The notes beneath the pieces were generated by a model. That model did no database searches. It was not told the DNA's origin and saw only the letters and a program-made list of their open reading frames with translations. From contig NW_002476571.1 in assembly GCF_000189635.1 (NCBI RefSeq), positions 714,148 through 778,147 of the forward strand: a DNA stretch of 64,000 nt. Reading direction: 5' to 3'. This document shows, in pieces, positions 1 through 12,465 of this stretch (within the stretch, counting starts at the first letter, position 1; every line of letters starts with the position of its first letter). The DNA is from Tetrahymena thermophila SB210. Lineage: Eukaryota; Ciliophora; Oligohymenophorea; Hymenostomatida; Tetrahymenidae. The position numbers and the translations under genes are program-made.

Positions 1-704
1 TTTATTAATTTTTTTTTAAAGTTGATGTTTTTCTAATATTCAAATATCATAAATATTTTTCTAGTTGAAGCTTTATAAATAACTAATTAATATATTAAAA
101 TTAATAGATATAATACAGTAGAATCACAAGGTGCAATCTCACTAGGTTAATCTTTAGCTAAATGTGCTAATCTTAAAACTTTAACGTTTTGGATTTAGTA
201 AATCTTTTTTTATTAATTTATTTATTTTTCTAATTTCATTAAATGCTTGGTTATTCAAAGTTTAAGCAGAGTTAAATATTTATTCTTTTATAATTTTTTA
301 TTAAAAAATATGCTTCATTTGTTTCTGATTAACAAAAAGATGTAATGAAATAGATGGATAGGGTGCATTAGATTTTGGTTCGGCTTTAGCAAATTGTGCT
401 AATCTGTAAATTTTAGTTTTAAATATCAAGTAAAAATTATTTATATAACTTATGATAATTATTCAACTTTTTGATTTATTATTTATTTTTAAACAAAATT
501 TATCTCAATTCAAGGAATTAAAATTATTTCTTTTTTAAAGAGGAATAACTTAACTTTTTTAAGATAAATTTTACTTTTTTTAGAAAATATGATTAATAAA
601 TTTATTTATTTATAAAAAGTGGCAATAATACTCAAAAAGAAGATAGAAAAAAGTTAATATTTAAACTCAAAAAAATGAAGAGACTTGTTAAGTTATCTTT
701 CTGA
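1..704 (+). CDS. 3' end of an LRR protein gene (partial, three exons visible)
   Basis: The gene enters from the left edge. Exons read at 108-197, 340-429 and 584-704, with 1-107 as preceding intron. The first two exons are each exactly 90 bases and begin and end in the same phase, so each encodes one 30-residue repeat of the ribonuclease-inhibitor type; visible cores are GAISLGQSLAKCANLKTL and GALDFGSALANCANLQIL. The last exon is lysine-rich, ends KRLVKLSF and stops at TGA 702-704. Glutamines are coded by TAA/TAG. LRR proteins of this kind are large families in Tetrahymena and are presumed protein-binding; the partner cannot be told. It converges on the next LRR gene with about 230 bases between stops. 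Confidence 0.75.
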
Positions 705-933
705 ATATGTATGTTGTGATAGAATATTATTTATGTATTGCTATATTTTATATAAGATGGTAAAAGGTCAGTTAATTTTCTCAAATTTATCTAATTTTTT
801 TATTTTCATATGAGCATTTAAATTTAAATCAAAATTTTATAGATTTTAAATTTTATAAAAGAAAATTGATCATACATTTATTTTTTTAATATAAAATTTT
901 TTTTAATATATGACTAATAAATAATTTTCATAT

Positions 934-2502
934 TCATTTAATTTCAACTATTTTTTTAGATTATTTAATTAAAATTCTACTTTTAGTAAAAGTTGTTCCA
1001 TCAAATTTAAAATGTAAACTTATAAGGTTTGGCAGTTCTCTGATTGAATTTATAAGCTACGAATGAATTAATTACTTTACTTAATTGCGTTGTTAAATCG
1101 AAGACACTATAGAATATTTTGATACCAAAATAAAAATTTAAAGAGATATTTCTTTTAGTTCTTTAAGTGATTTAAAAGCATTTAATAATCTTTCTAAGCT
1201 TTTAGTTGAGTTAAATGTTGGCAAAAATCTTAATTTTATAAAATTAAGATTGGAAAGATTTGATAAGCTATCCCCTAAGCTCTCAAGAGATTATTCATTT
1301 ATTTGGTCATCAATTTGAAGTTCTAAATTTTACAGCTAATTTGATAAACTTAAAAATTCATATAAAAAGTTGTTTTAGATCTGGTGATGCTATGATTTTA
1401 TTTTCAGTATCAGCTTTTAGAGATTAGTGATTCTTGCTAAAGATTTACCAATAAAATTATATCCATCTGCTTGCATTTTGTTATTGCAGATACAAAGCTA
1501 TAAAGATTATAATCTTGTTAATCCTAAAAATAAATTACCTTAAACAGGGCTAAATAAAGTTACTCTTTGATTTTACTAAATAGAGTTAATTTCTACAATT
1601 AATTCCTAAATATTCAAATGACCCTAAAGAGTATTACCTATAATACAAGCAGATTCATTATCTATATTTTAGCCTGATATGATATAATTAAATTTTACTA
1701 AATTAATCAATTCTCTTGTACATTATTATACTTTATAAAATAATTCTTACTAAATATTAGCTTAGCCAAAGACATCTATACTTAATTATTATAAATTTGT
1801 TATTTTAGATATCGTTTAAAACAGATCAACAATCCCATCATCAATAAAATATTTTTCTTTTTCTATTTTTAAACAAAGACCTTCTAATCTATCTAAGCTA
1901 AGAAGAGATTCACCTAGCTTAACTAAGTATTAATTATTTTCTTTTGTTTATTAAAACCTCAAAGAAAGCTACTTCAGATTTCTAGCATAATTAATTATTT
2001 AAATTGCATTTATAATGTCACTGCCTTCGTTATTATTACACTATAAACAGCAAATGCTAATTTTTTAGATATCTTTTTAATTCGTGAAGATTTATTTGAA
2101 AAATAACTAAATTTATTCTTTTTCAAAACATTTTTGGATTGTAATATCTAGTTCATTTAGTTTTTATTATTTATTAATAGATTATCCTATTAGAATTAAC
2201 TCTTCTTAACCTAATTCATCTAATTCGTTTATATTAAGAATATATTTAATAGCATTTGGAAACAAGTATTGAGCAAGTTAAAAATAATTAAGTTAAGATT
2301 ATTCTTTAAATTATATTTATGCTTGTATTGTTTCAATATGTATTAATTATTCATAAAATAAATTAAAATGGTAATCTTCATTTCTCTTTTCAACAATCTA
2401 ACTTTTGTAGTTTTATAAAAATACTAAAAGCTTTTTTTAATTAAAATAAATGAAGAAATCTTAATCAGCCTAGTTAATTTTAACTTTTATATTATCATAC
2501 AT
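934..2502 (-). CDS. Intronless LRR protein, 522 aa
   Basis: One open frame of 523 codons (ciliate code) runs from ATG 2502 to TGA 936-934. This is the first in-frame ATG after an upstream TGA. The first roughly 100 residues are charged and glutamine-rich. From there LRR-like segments recur, with cores such as NIDNESACIIGNTLQG, GYNFIGKSLARITNLQKL and QSLESLGDSLSNLSNLNF. The repeats are more diverged than in the neighbouring multi-exon LRR genes, and no introns separate them. A sequence resembling a splice acceptor (TTTTCCTACAG) lies just upstream of the start, so an extra 5' exon is possible. Function is unknown beyond likely protein binding. It lies on the same strand as, and 239 bases downstream of, the next gene. 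Confidence 0.75.
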
Positions 2503-2741
2503 TTTTGTATTCTATTTTTATTTAATAGCTTTATCTGTAGGAAAATTTAATTAATTTAAATGAAATCTATAATGAAAATTTATTTAAAATACTAAATTAA
2601 TTATTTCTTGATAAACCTATGAAATTCAAAAAAGTAAATTTTAAATTTATTTTTATAAAATAAACAAAAATATATAAAAATTGATAATTTTATAAAGACA
2701 TTTTGCAATTTATTTTATTTATTTATTATTATATTTTTAAT

Positions 2742-5700
2742 TCACTCAAATAATTCAAAAATGATATCAGCTGTTGTTATTTTAAAAATAAAATGATCAA
2801 CTTTTAACCCTTTGTTAATTAATTTTTTAGTGATTAAAAATTTGCAAAGAGATAAAACAGTTTAAATGATTGCTGTATTAACTAGAAAAGTGCAAACAAA
2901 ACTAAGTATAAACATATTAGCTTCATAAGGTTAGGAGTTAAAGAGAGAAACTATAGTAAAATAATAAGAGAGTAATAAAAATGATGAGTAAATGATATAG
3001 CATGCAACTCTTCCTCTTTTCAGCTTAGAGAGGAGCTCTGTCAAAGAACTGTAAATTCCAAAAGTGGCAGAAGAGAAAATAGATAAAATTATAACCTGAG
3101 ATGCTGAAATTTCAGATCCAAACGTAGTATTTATTGCCATGGTCCACATTATATTACTATAAAAAATGATAATCCTATAAAATCTTGATTGCTTTTTATT
3201 GTATATGTAAAAGATTTGAAGAAGAAAATGAAATACGGCAATTCCTTTGTAAACAGAAACACTATTCATGTAATTAGTTGATCTCTCTTTCTATCTTTAT
3301 TAATTCGAAGTTTCATCAAAATGGCTAATGGTAGAAGCACTTTCTTTGTTTGCTTCATTGTTATTTGCTTAGCTTATTAGCATTTAAGGTGAGCTGTCTA
3401 TGATTTCTCCATGTTTATTATTTAATTATGTTTCTTGGCTTTGAGCTATTTGAGTATCTACATTATGAGGAACACCTTTCAAAGTAGGAGTGTTTTCAAC
3501 AGAATTAAAATTCAATTTTTGATTATAAGGTTAATGAAATTACGCTAATTTACTTTTCCTGTTTATAATATTGTTTTTGCTTCTTTTAGAGTTTTTATTC
3601 GAATTCATATTTAAGATGCTGTTTACTGAAAAATTATCCTAAAACATATAGTCTACTTTAGGATGTGTTGCTTAGCTGCTAACATTTTTCTCATGATCAA
3701 CTTTATTTAAATCTAAGGCTAGCATATTATTTTCTATGTTGAATTGCTTAATATTATCTAACTAAGGTGTACCTACACTTTTTTAGCAATATTCACTCAT
3801 ATGCAAAACGCTTTCAACTTAATCTTTTTGTTGTTCACTAAAATTAATTCTGTTATCTTATTTGGCATTAGGTTTCTTTTCGATTTGATCTTATAGTTGA
3901 ATGACATCAAAATCATCTTCTTGTTTTTAATCTGAATTCATTTACAGATTCTTTTGAATATTTCCTAATACCTATTAGTTAATAACACATTTTCGTAAAT
4001 CATCATCTTTAATGCTGCTTCTGCCTTTTTTTTATTTCTCTTCAATGCTTATTGGTTAAACTCTGTTTGCTACACTTTAAACAAAATTCATTGCTAACAC
4101 ATCGCCTCCTATCTACAAAGAAATTTTATCTATTTTAACTGCTGCAAATATTGATACTGCCATCACTATATTAGTTGTCATAATTACATAAACGGCAGCA
4201 TACTCATACCAATTTTTTTTCTCAACTATCGAGATGATGCCTTTTGTGCTCAATGCTTCTTAGAGATTTTTATTTTAGGTAAACAATTATTCTGCATCAG
4301 TAATAAGTGTGGTATAGCTTGGAGAAGTGCATTGACATTAAATTGCAAAAGTTCCATCAGTATTATTCTGTTTAGTTGTGGAGCAAGTAGAATTACTCCA
4401 TTTATCTGATATTCTTTGGAGACATTTTACTTATCCTGTTCCTTAGACAGAGTCAAAATTATATTACAATCCTGTATTTTAAGGAAGGACTAAATTTGCT
4501 TACTTTAATACAATCAGCATTCTTCTTCTATTCTGAACAGCTTCATTCATATTTGAATAATATTGTGGTTCAATAGCAGGAAACACTCTTTGCAATTCTA
4601 ACTTTTATGCTGCTGTTGCGTTACTAAGATAAGGTTAATTTATCGCAGTATATGAAGGTTCAAGGGCGTAAACATTTGATTTCCAAAATTAAAGCAAGAC
4701 ATCATAAATCGCATTAGGGTCAAAGGTTGTTGTCGGAGTTACTCCTTAGTTAACAAGATAATTTTAAATCAAATACTAACTATCAACTCTTTACATTGTT
4801 AAATTAACATAACTTGAATTCCAAACAACTATTTACTAATTAACATTTAGAGATTAAGAAATCAATAACTAAGCAGTGGCTAAGCTATTTACTTACAAAT
4901 CTCCAAAATATGTTATATTATTTTAAGGAGGTTGATTATATATTGCTGTTAACGTTGTGTTCAAAATACTTAATGAAGCAAACATTTGTTGAATAAACGT
5001 GAATTTAGCTGATTGTTAGAAATCACCTAGTAGTTATACTTTTTCACGTTTAGACCTAGACGTAGTATAAACATCGTTTACCCTATTAACCAAATTATCG
5101 CTATCAGGAGCATGTAAGGTTTAATAAAGTTTGCTTAAGCACCTAAATATGAATTCCTGTAGATTAAAATTTTGAATATTAGATGGAAGTTCTAAAGGTA
5201 ACGCCAAGGTTTAATTTTTAATATCTTATTTAGCTGCAATAATTAATTAGCTAGGAGTTTGGGTGGGATTTAATCCTTCGTAATTTATAAAAGCTTCTAT
5301 AGTTATACCAATATTTATAAGCTCTGCTTAGTACTGCTGGGTTGCATTATAATTATCAATTAAAGTTTACTATTATAAGATAAATGCTTCATATTAATCT
5401 TAAGTAAATCCTGGATTTGCCAATTTAAGTCTGACTACGGATGTAAAAATTCCTTTGTGAGAATCCATAACATCAACGTACATTTAGATATATAGATTTC
5501 CTGGAGGTAAAATGGTTGTTATAGTATTTTAAGTTTAGAAGTTACTTAGATATCTTCTTGAGAACGATTTTGGAATCTGAGTTTATTCACTTTCCTATTT
5601 TTGTTCTTTATCAGAGAGATAGTAGTAAAATTAATAGTAGAGAACTCCATCTTAGTATTGAGATTAACAACCATTAATGGTAAAAGTAATCTAACTTGAA

Positions 5701-7823
5701 AATGCAATTTCTCCTCCGACTGCACTGCTTTCCAAATTAAGGCAATTTATAGGAACGGGAAGTGTTTTGAATACATACTTTTTACTTAGTCCTATTTGGT
5801 TTTTATTAGAATCATCAACAAAAAAGTTGAGTTAGACAAAAGAAGGATTATTAGGCATGTATTATGCCCATGTGAAATAAAATTATGGATAGCTTTAAAC
5901 TGTCGAGTTCTTCTATACCATGTGAGTATTGCCTATACTATCCTTATACCAGTAAGTTATTGTAAAATAGTGAGAGTTAGTAATTCTATTAAATTAATTT
6001 TAAGCAGGATAAATTTCTGTAAAAGAAAAAAGATCTTAGTTATTTAACCCATAAAGGTCATAATCTTGAAGATAGATAACTTGCATATTTGAATCAAGCA
6101 TGGAAATAAGACGCACTGCATAGTAATGAAAAGAGCTATCAGAGTTACTTTACAAATCAAACTCCATAATATACGTTTCAGATACATTAAAAAAGTTTTG
6201 AGTGAAAGGTAAAGTTAAGCTGTTTGTTTAATCAGAGTTATAAATGAATTTTTATGAGCTTGTAGAAAAAATATTCCAATTTTAGAAAGTTTAAGAGCTA
6301 CTTGAAGGTAGGATATTTGATTTGAAAGTTAAGCTTTAAGAAGGGTTAAGGTTCAATAATTTATCTCCTTAAATGTATGCATAAAGTGCAGGATTGTATT
6401 TCACAACAATATTTTGGATAATTGTTTGAAAAGAAAGCTAAGAGTTCTGAACGTAAGTTAATGTTATTGCTAATTAATATGTCTTTTATGTCAGAAAAGG
6501 TGTGGGAGTTATTAACAGAGGGAAGATGTTAGTTCCGCTAACTGTAATTTAAGGGTTAGTATAAATTGTTTATCCAGCTTGATCTTGGATTTATGCATTT
6601 AAGTAGAACTAATCTTATTAATTAATAATAAAATAGTTTGACTGCAAAACTTACTTTGTATAAATGTATGTAGGAAGATAGTAAGCGCTTAAATAATTCC
6701 CTACAGGTGCTGCCATGCTTACTGACACATCGTATTGCTAAACCTTTATTATAGTAACTGTGTTTGTTGATTAGATACCAAATGGAAGATTGCAAACAAA
6801 AGTGAAGACATATGTTTGCTGTAAGTTTTACTCAGAGAAAGTATTACTATTTAAAGTAAAGGTCATATCATTAGGGTACATTTAAAGACCACTCAGAATA
6901 CTTTACTATTCTGTTGCGTCTTAGGAAGTAGTAGATAACAATTAAAAAGTTGCTGTTGTTCCGCTAAAACCATTTACTATTAAATCTGTCATTGGTATTG
7001 TAACTGATCCTGGCTAAAATCTATATTGATTCATTCTAAAACTACACTGAGGAGCAGGTAACTAATTTAAATAAAAGTATATATTTTATGTAGAACTTGT
7101 ATACTAGAGAGTGATATTATTTGCTAGCTAAATAGTTGAATTAAGGTTAATATATAGATTATTAACAGAAAACTCAGGTATTATTTGATGCATGTTATCA
7201 GACACAATTGAGCTTTGTATATTTATTACGAATAAGTTATTTTGATCAGGGTCAACTCTGCAAGTCATCGTATTTTAGATGGTTGTATAGGAAGCAATAT
7301 TAGAAAGAACCCCACAATTATTAGTATTGAATTAGTACATTGTTTAGTCATTTTAATTATTAGTTGTAAGTATCGATACGCTAAATTTGCTTACTATAAA
7401 TCCCCCTAATTAATAGTAAGAATAATAATACAAATTGGCTGATGATGATGTACACCAATTACTAACACCAAAGAGAGGTGGAAAGCATATACAAAATTTA
7501 CTGGAGATTACTTTAAATCCACTATAGCAAAAGTAAGGACTTTTCAAATTGTTGCAATCTAAAGTTCCAGGCTAGCACCTTATGCATACACCTCCAGTAT
7601 AGCTATATCCTTTAGGGCAAGAACTGCAATCAGGAAGGCTTAATAGATCTTTACATCTTCTGCAAACATTAGGATACAACGGATCATAATCTAAGCAGTT
7701 TTATTACTATTGAATGATTCTGTTTTATGCTAGCTATTAAAATTGATTCGCTTCAGAAATAAACTAACTTAAACAACATAACACTATTTAGCTTGCAAGT
7801 AAGGTTATAGATATCAAATTCAT
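2742..7823 (-). CDS. Large cysteine-rich multi-pass surface protein, REJ-like, 1,693 aa
   Basis: I checked this frame codon by codon: 1,694 codons from ATG 7823 to TGA 2744-2742 without an internal TGA, so it is single-exon. It opens with a hydrophobic signal-like segment (MNLISITLLASQIVLCCLSQ), then a cysteine-rich stretch at about residues 50-135 with many CxxC pairs, like the furin/growth-factor-receptor repeats of ciliate surface proteins. A very long beta-rich, Ser/Thr/Asn-rich ectodomain follows, reminiscent of receptor-for-egg-jelly (REJ) regions. One membrane segment lies near residues 1212-1231, then a soluble polar stretch of about 280 residues, then five close membrane segments from about 1520 to the end. 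This order (ectodomain, one TM, cytoplasmic region, TM cluster) recalls polycystin-1 relatives, but I see no clear GPS cleavage site or PLAT domain. REJ-like is an inference; surface multi-pass topology is well supported. Confidence 0.8.
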
Positions 7824-9352
7824 CTAACTTGATTGTAAATTTAAAAACTTTTTTTATTCTTTTAATAAATTAATTAACTTATTTATTTGTTGCTCTCGAA
7901 AATAGCCGAGGACTTATTTATATATTTTTTGTTTATTTATAGAAGGAATTCTGTAAATTTTGTTTTATAAAAAAACTTCCTATTTATTTTTCAATAAATT
8001 TTTTTATTTATTTATTTACTTACTTATATACTTACAAAAGCAAATTGATTGTATTGCTTTGATTTATAGTTTCTTGAATAGATACGCTCAGCCATAAGCA
8101 AATTTTATATAAAATTACAATTGATTATTTTATTGTAAGAAGCTATGGGTAATGTTTGTTTAATAATTTACTTGGGTATTTATTTAAAAATATAAACTTT
8201 ATGACTAATATTTTTAAAAGAAAAACAAATTTTCAAAAAAATAAATAAATAAAAATGATATTACTAATATTCTTTAAATATAAATTAATTAACTTATCTG
8301 ATTTATTATTATTTGAGAGACACTTTGATTGACTTATGAATTCTTTTACATTTTCTTCTATCATAATAAATTTTTTATATTTAAACCTATAAATTTTATA
8401 TAGAAAAGAGCAAATAATATTTATTAACTATTGACTTTAATATTAATTAATCTTGATCAATAATAATAATTAGTTGCAAACCTTTTTTTAGATTAGTTAG
8501 AATCAATATATATTTTGGAATAGTAATTTAATCAAACATCTTAGATCACAAAATCCAAAAATTAATTCCCTTTCTTTATTTATAAATATAAAGTAATAGG
8601 CATAAATATTAAATCCTTAACTCTAAATATCCATTTACAAAAATACATGAAAAAATTAAGGATAAATGAATTTTTTAAATATTGTTTATTTAAAATAAAT
8701 GAATTTTATATGATTTATAAAATAAAGTATTAATTATTTTAAACAAAATAAAGTATCATATTTATGTAATTTTTTTAAAATGTTCTAAAAGATTATTATT
8801 TTAATTTAATTAAAAATTGTTAAGAATTTAAAGTGAAATATTTTATTATGTATAAATTCGTAAATTTTTTTTTATTTTTTAAAAAATGGTTTTTTGTTTC
8901 TTTTAAAAAGTAATTTTTAAATTAATAAATAACTAAATTCGAGCAATTGAGATAATTCTAATTAATTTGAATTGTTGGTTTTCATTATTATTAAAATAAA
9001 TATTTTTAAATTAATTTGAAAGTATTTTAATTTATTTTAATAACTTACTTTTTTTAAAAATAATTTATTTTAACTCATTTTAACTAATATTTATAAAAGC
9101 AGTTTTCATCTAAATTTATGAAAAAAATGTATGTGAATGAACTCTGTATATTATGGAATCAATCAAATTCAAAAAAAGAATTTAATATAAAGAAAAAAAA
9201 TTTTTAGGTTAATAAATAATGATCAAGCTAGAATTTGATAATCTTTGAATAGATATTTATTGATATTATTTAAGAAATTAGAATAGAAAGAAGATATATA
9301 AATAGATATATAGAGATAGATAGATACTTTTCAATTTTAATAGAAGAAAAAA
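7824..9352. other. Intergenic spacer
   Basis: Divergent spacer between the surface protein and the nurim-like gene, so it should hold both promoters. It is AT-rich with homopolymer runs and multiple TGA triplets in all frames. I see no gene, RNA or strong repeat. Confidence 0.6.
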
Positions 9353-10297
9353 ATGAGGAAACAATTGGAAAATTAAGGAAATACTATTAAAGTCAAAGTT
9401 AATTTTTTGGGGAAAGTGATGTGTGCTACTCTTACAATATGGAGTAATCTAACTTTCCTGTTGTTTGCTTTATTTTTCATCAACTTTTAGAGAGATATTC
9501 CTTTGTATCTGAATATTAATCTTCATGTTAATGGATTATTCAATTTATGTGATGCAGTAGGTTTAGCTTGTGATCGTTATGAGCTAAAATCTATAGCAAT
9601 TAGCTGTTTGTTTAACATTTTTCTCATTCTTACTTTTTGGATATAGCATGTTTTGATGGCAAAACTTTCTTTTAAGCTAAGAGTTAGCTAAATATTTCCA
9701 GAATATCTTATTATTGAGAGACCTATGTATAATTTAGCTTCTTAATTTATTTATATAGTATCTTTTAGCCTGTGGTAGCCCACGGATTTGGTACTTTATA
9801 ATTTCTCTCAAGAAAATATTATCATAGATATTATTGCATTTGTTGGTGTTCTAATCTTCTTAAAAAGTGTTTACGACCTTAATGAAGTAGCAGATTTGAC
9901 TGGTTTTATCTTTATGAAAAGAGTTTTTTCAAGCAAAGAAATTCAATTTAATCAAAAGTACTTACCTCAAGATAATTCAGATGCAATAAAAGTATCACGA
10001 ATTTATAGAATGTGTAGACATCCTATGCAATTTGGCACATGTCTAATTATCTTGTTTGGAGGAAAATTTTGGAGTATTAGTAGGATCATCTATACTTTAG
10101 GCTTAATAGCTGGAATAAATATTGGAATATCATACGAGGAGTCTAAGCTCGAAAATCTTTATGATTCTTATAAGAAGTATAAAGAAGAGATCCCTTTCAG
10201 ATTGATTCCTAATATATTTAATTTATTTAAAAATAGTAATAGCAACACTGATCAAACTGAAAAATTTACTAACTTAAAATAAGAAAAGGCTGATTGA
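9353..10297 (+). CDS. Nurim / NnrU / MddA-family membrane protein, 314 aa
   Basis: Single exon, 315 codons from ATG 9353 to TGA 10295-10297; six or more codons are TAA/TAG read as Gln. Several hydrophobic segments are evident. Family-type signatures are present: a FWIQHVLMA segment near residue 100 (the usual form in nurim and bacterial NnrU/MddA is a hydrophobic stretch ending QHS-MA), then an ERPMYNLAS segment followed by LWQP, and C-terminally the RMCRHPMQFG box at residues 219-228. That box corresponds to the RHP-x-x-x-G motif shared with isoprenylcysteine methyltransferases and methanethiol S-methyltransferase. Nurim sits in the inner nuclear membrane in animals; MddA is a methyltransferase in bacteria. 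Which role applies here cannot be told. The tail after residue 290 is polar. Confidence 0.8.
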
Positions 10298-10647
10298 CAA
10301 AGTAATTGGTATAAAAATGATTGAAACCTAATAAAGCCATTAATTAATCAAAGTTAGTAGTGATTTTTTAAAAATCTTATTTAAATTTTATAAAATTTTA
10401 GTTAAATAAAATCATTTATATTATTTCTTTGTGTATTGTTTTAATAAATTTTAGATTATAAATAAACAAAATTCATATCTCTAAAATTAAAACTATTATA
10501 AAACTAAAATGAAGAAAATTTCAATAAATCAAATAAAATCAGTGATTTAACTTATAAAAAGTTTTCTCATTCATTATCGTATCTTATTCTTTTTGAATTA
10601 TTACAAACAACTAAACTCTTAATTTACTGTTAATAAATGCAAACAGA

Positions 10648-10706
<59 letters not shown>

Positions 10707-11402
10707 ATAGATAGATAGATAGACTAGCCTTATTATTTTGAATCAAGTATTAAAAAATAATTTACTGTAAATCCTCATTAATTAATTAATACCTGTCCCA
10801 TACTCATTTTTTCCAAAGTTTTATTTTTTGAATATGGAAGAAAAAAATTATCCAGAATATTTACCATTATTTATTCAAGAATATATACAATAGTTAGATT
10901 TTATTGTATAAATAGAAATATATTATTTAATAGCTTTGACTTGGTTCTAAAAGTAAAATTTAAAATTACTATCTTTAATTTATTTAATTAGATATAAAAA
11001 ATATTATTTTAAAAAAAATCTAATTATTTTAAAGATTTTTGTAGACATTTTTGATCAAAATATTTGCTCTTTAACTACTACTCTAATTAATTCTTTATAT
11101 TATAGACAGACAGATAGATAGATATTAAAATTTTATTAATAGAATTATATAAATGTAAGTGATTTTGAAATAAATTTGATTGAGTTTGATAAAAAAATTA
11201 ATTTCTGAGATAATGACATTTGAATTAATTTGATATTTTTATAGACTTTCATATTAATTCTTTTGAGGTAATAGAAATAGCATTTTGACTAAAAATATAT
11301 TTTTGATCAAATAAACATTTCAAGCATTAGTTTAAAATTTTGTAGTCTTTTGAAATATATTTTTAGGATATTTCTGATACCTTAAAAAAACATATATCAA
11401 AA
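10298..11402. other. Intergenic spacer with simple repeats
   Basis: AT-rich spacer. It holds the tetranucleotide tract at 10647-10723 and one copy of a short motif, TTACTGTAAATCCTCATTA, near 10763 that recurs near 15503. No convincing coding region. Confidence 0.5.
10647..10723. repeat. (ATAA)n then (GATA)n microsatellite
   Basis: About 15 uninterrupted ATAA units pass directly into about four GATA units. It lies in spacer, downstream of the nurim-like gene. Confidence 0.95.
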
Positions 11403-11804
11403 TCAATGTTTTTTTTATATTTTATTTGCGATTTTATTTTTTGTTAAATTTAGATTTTTCTTATGCTTTTATATTACAATGGGTCTTAACAAGTTATTTA
11501 ATCTGTAAGGGAGTTAGCAAATAATTTGGTATTTTAGTTTGGAATTTTTTGACATCAAAATTAGAAATTTATACTGATGGCTTATTAATTAGAGATATAA
11601 TTTAATACTGTTCGGATGCGTTATTAAGCATAAGAAATAATTAGAAGTAGAACCAAAATATTTATGCAAATGACAAAATAGTATGTATTAAAAATAGAAA
11701 GTAAAATATTCATTTTTTTCTAGGATATTTATTTACTTATACATCGTTATAGCAATAATCAAAACTACTATGACAGAGATGAAAATCAAAAATGGGTAAT
11801 TCAT
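11403..11804 (-). CDS. Possible small single-TM protein, 133 aa (weak)
   Basis: An open frame of 134 codons runs from ATG 11804 to TGA 11405-11403. It starts MNYPFLIFISVIVVLIIAI, a plausible signal-anchor or TM segment, then a mixed soluble region with HPNS and QLPYR stretches, and a basic tail. A second frame on the same strand (11320-11631, 103 aa) overlaps it and looks equally codon-like, so at most one of them is real. No family recognised. The region may also be a decayed gene; an open frame this long is not rare when only TGA is a stop. Confidence 0.25.
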
Positions 11805-12465
11805 TAATTATTTAGTGTGCCACTATTACAACCAATATACACTTATGAAAAAAAACAGTTTGTTAGAAATTTTAATAAAAAAGGAGGTATGCTGAATTTT
11901 AAATGTTTAAAATGTTAAAGAAACTATATATGAGGTACATTAGTATCATATATTGCCTTTACACTTATTTTTATGAGAAAGAAAATTAAACATGTGGTTA
12001 AAATTAAAAAAATTTTGATTTTAGCTATTATAAAAGATAGTTTTTATAATTTGAAAACAATGAGAAGTTTGTTTATATGCAGGAATTAAGCATGAAAGAA
12101 TTCATATATTATAAACTTGATAATATATATATTCATAAAAAATAGATAGTATATCAATAAATTTAAAAAAGAAATTAATTAAAATTAAAAGGTCAATCGC
12201 TATTTAGCTTGATTTACTTGATAATTTGTTTTCTTTGTTAATTAATTTATTAACAATTCACCACTAATAAAACACTGGAATAGCCAAGGAAAAAGTGAAT
12301 AGATTAAATTCTTTTGTAATTTGTAAAAAAGAAGATTATAAATTCGACAATTAGTTTAAGCAATAAGCAAAAAGAAAGATAATATATTGATAGAACTTAG
12401 AATACTTTTTTAGATTCGTTTGAAAACAAGATAAACAAAACCAAGCTTGATAAATACATAGATAG

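Noticed and set aside
5796-6047. Plus-strand frame of 83 codons
   Set aside because: Antisense to the 1,693-aa surface protein, whose frame is continuous there.
7885-7915. Small inverted repeat CTCG...CGAG downstream of a T-rich run, possible hairpin
   Set aside because: Four-base stem only, expected by chance; nuclear ciliate genes do not rely on hairpin terminators.
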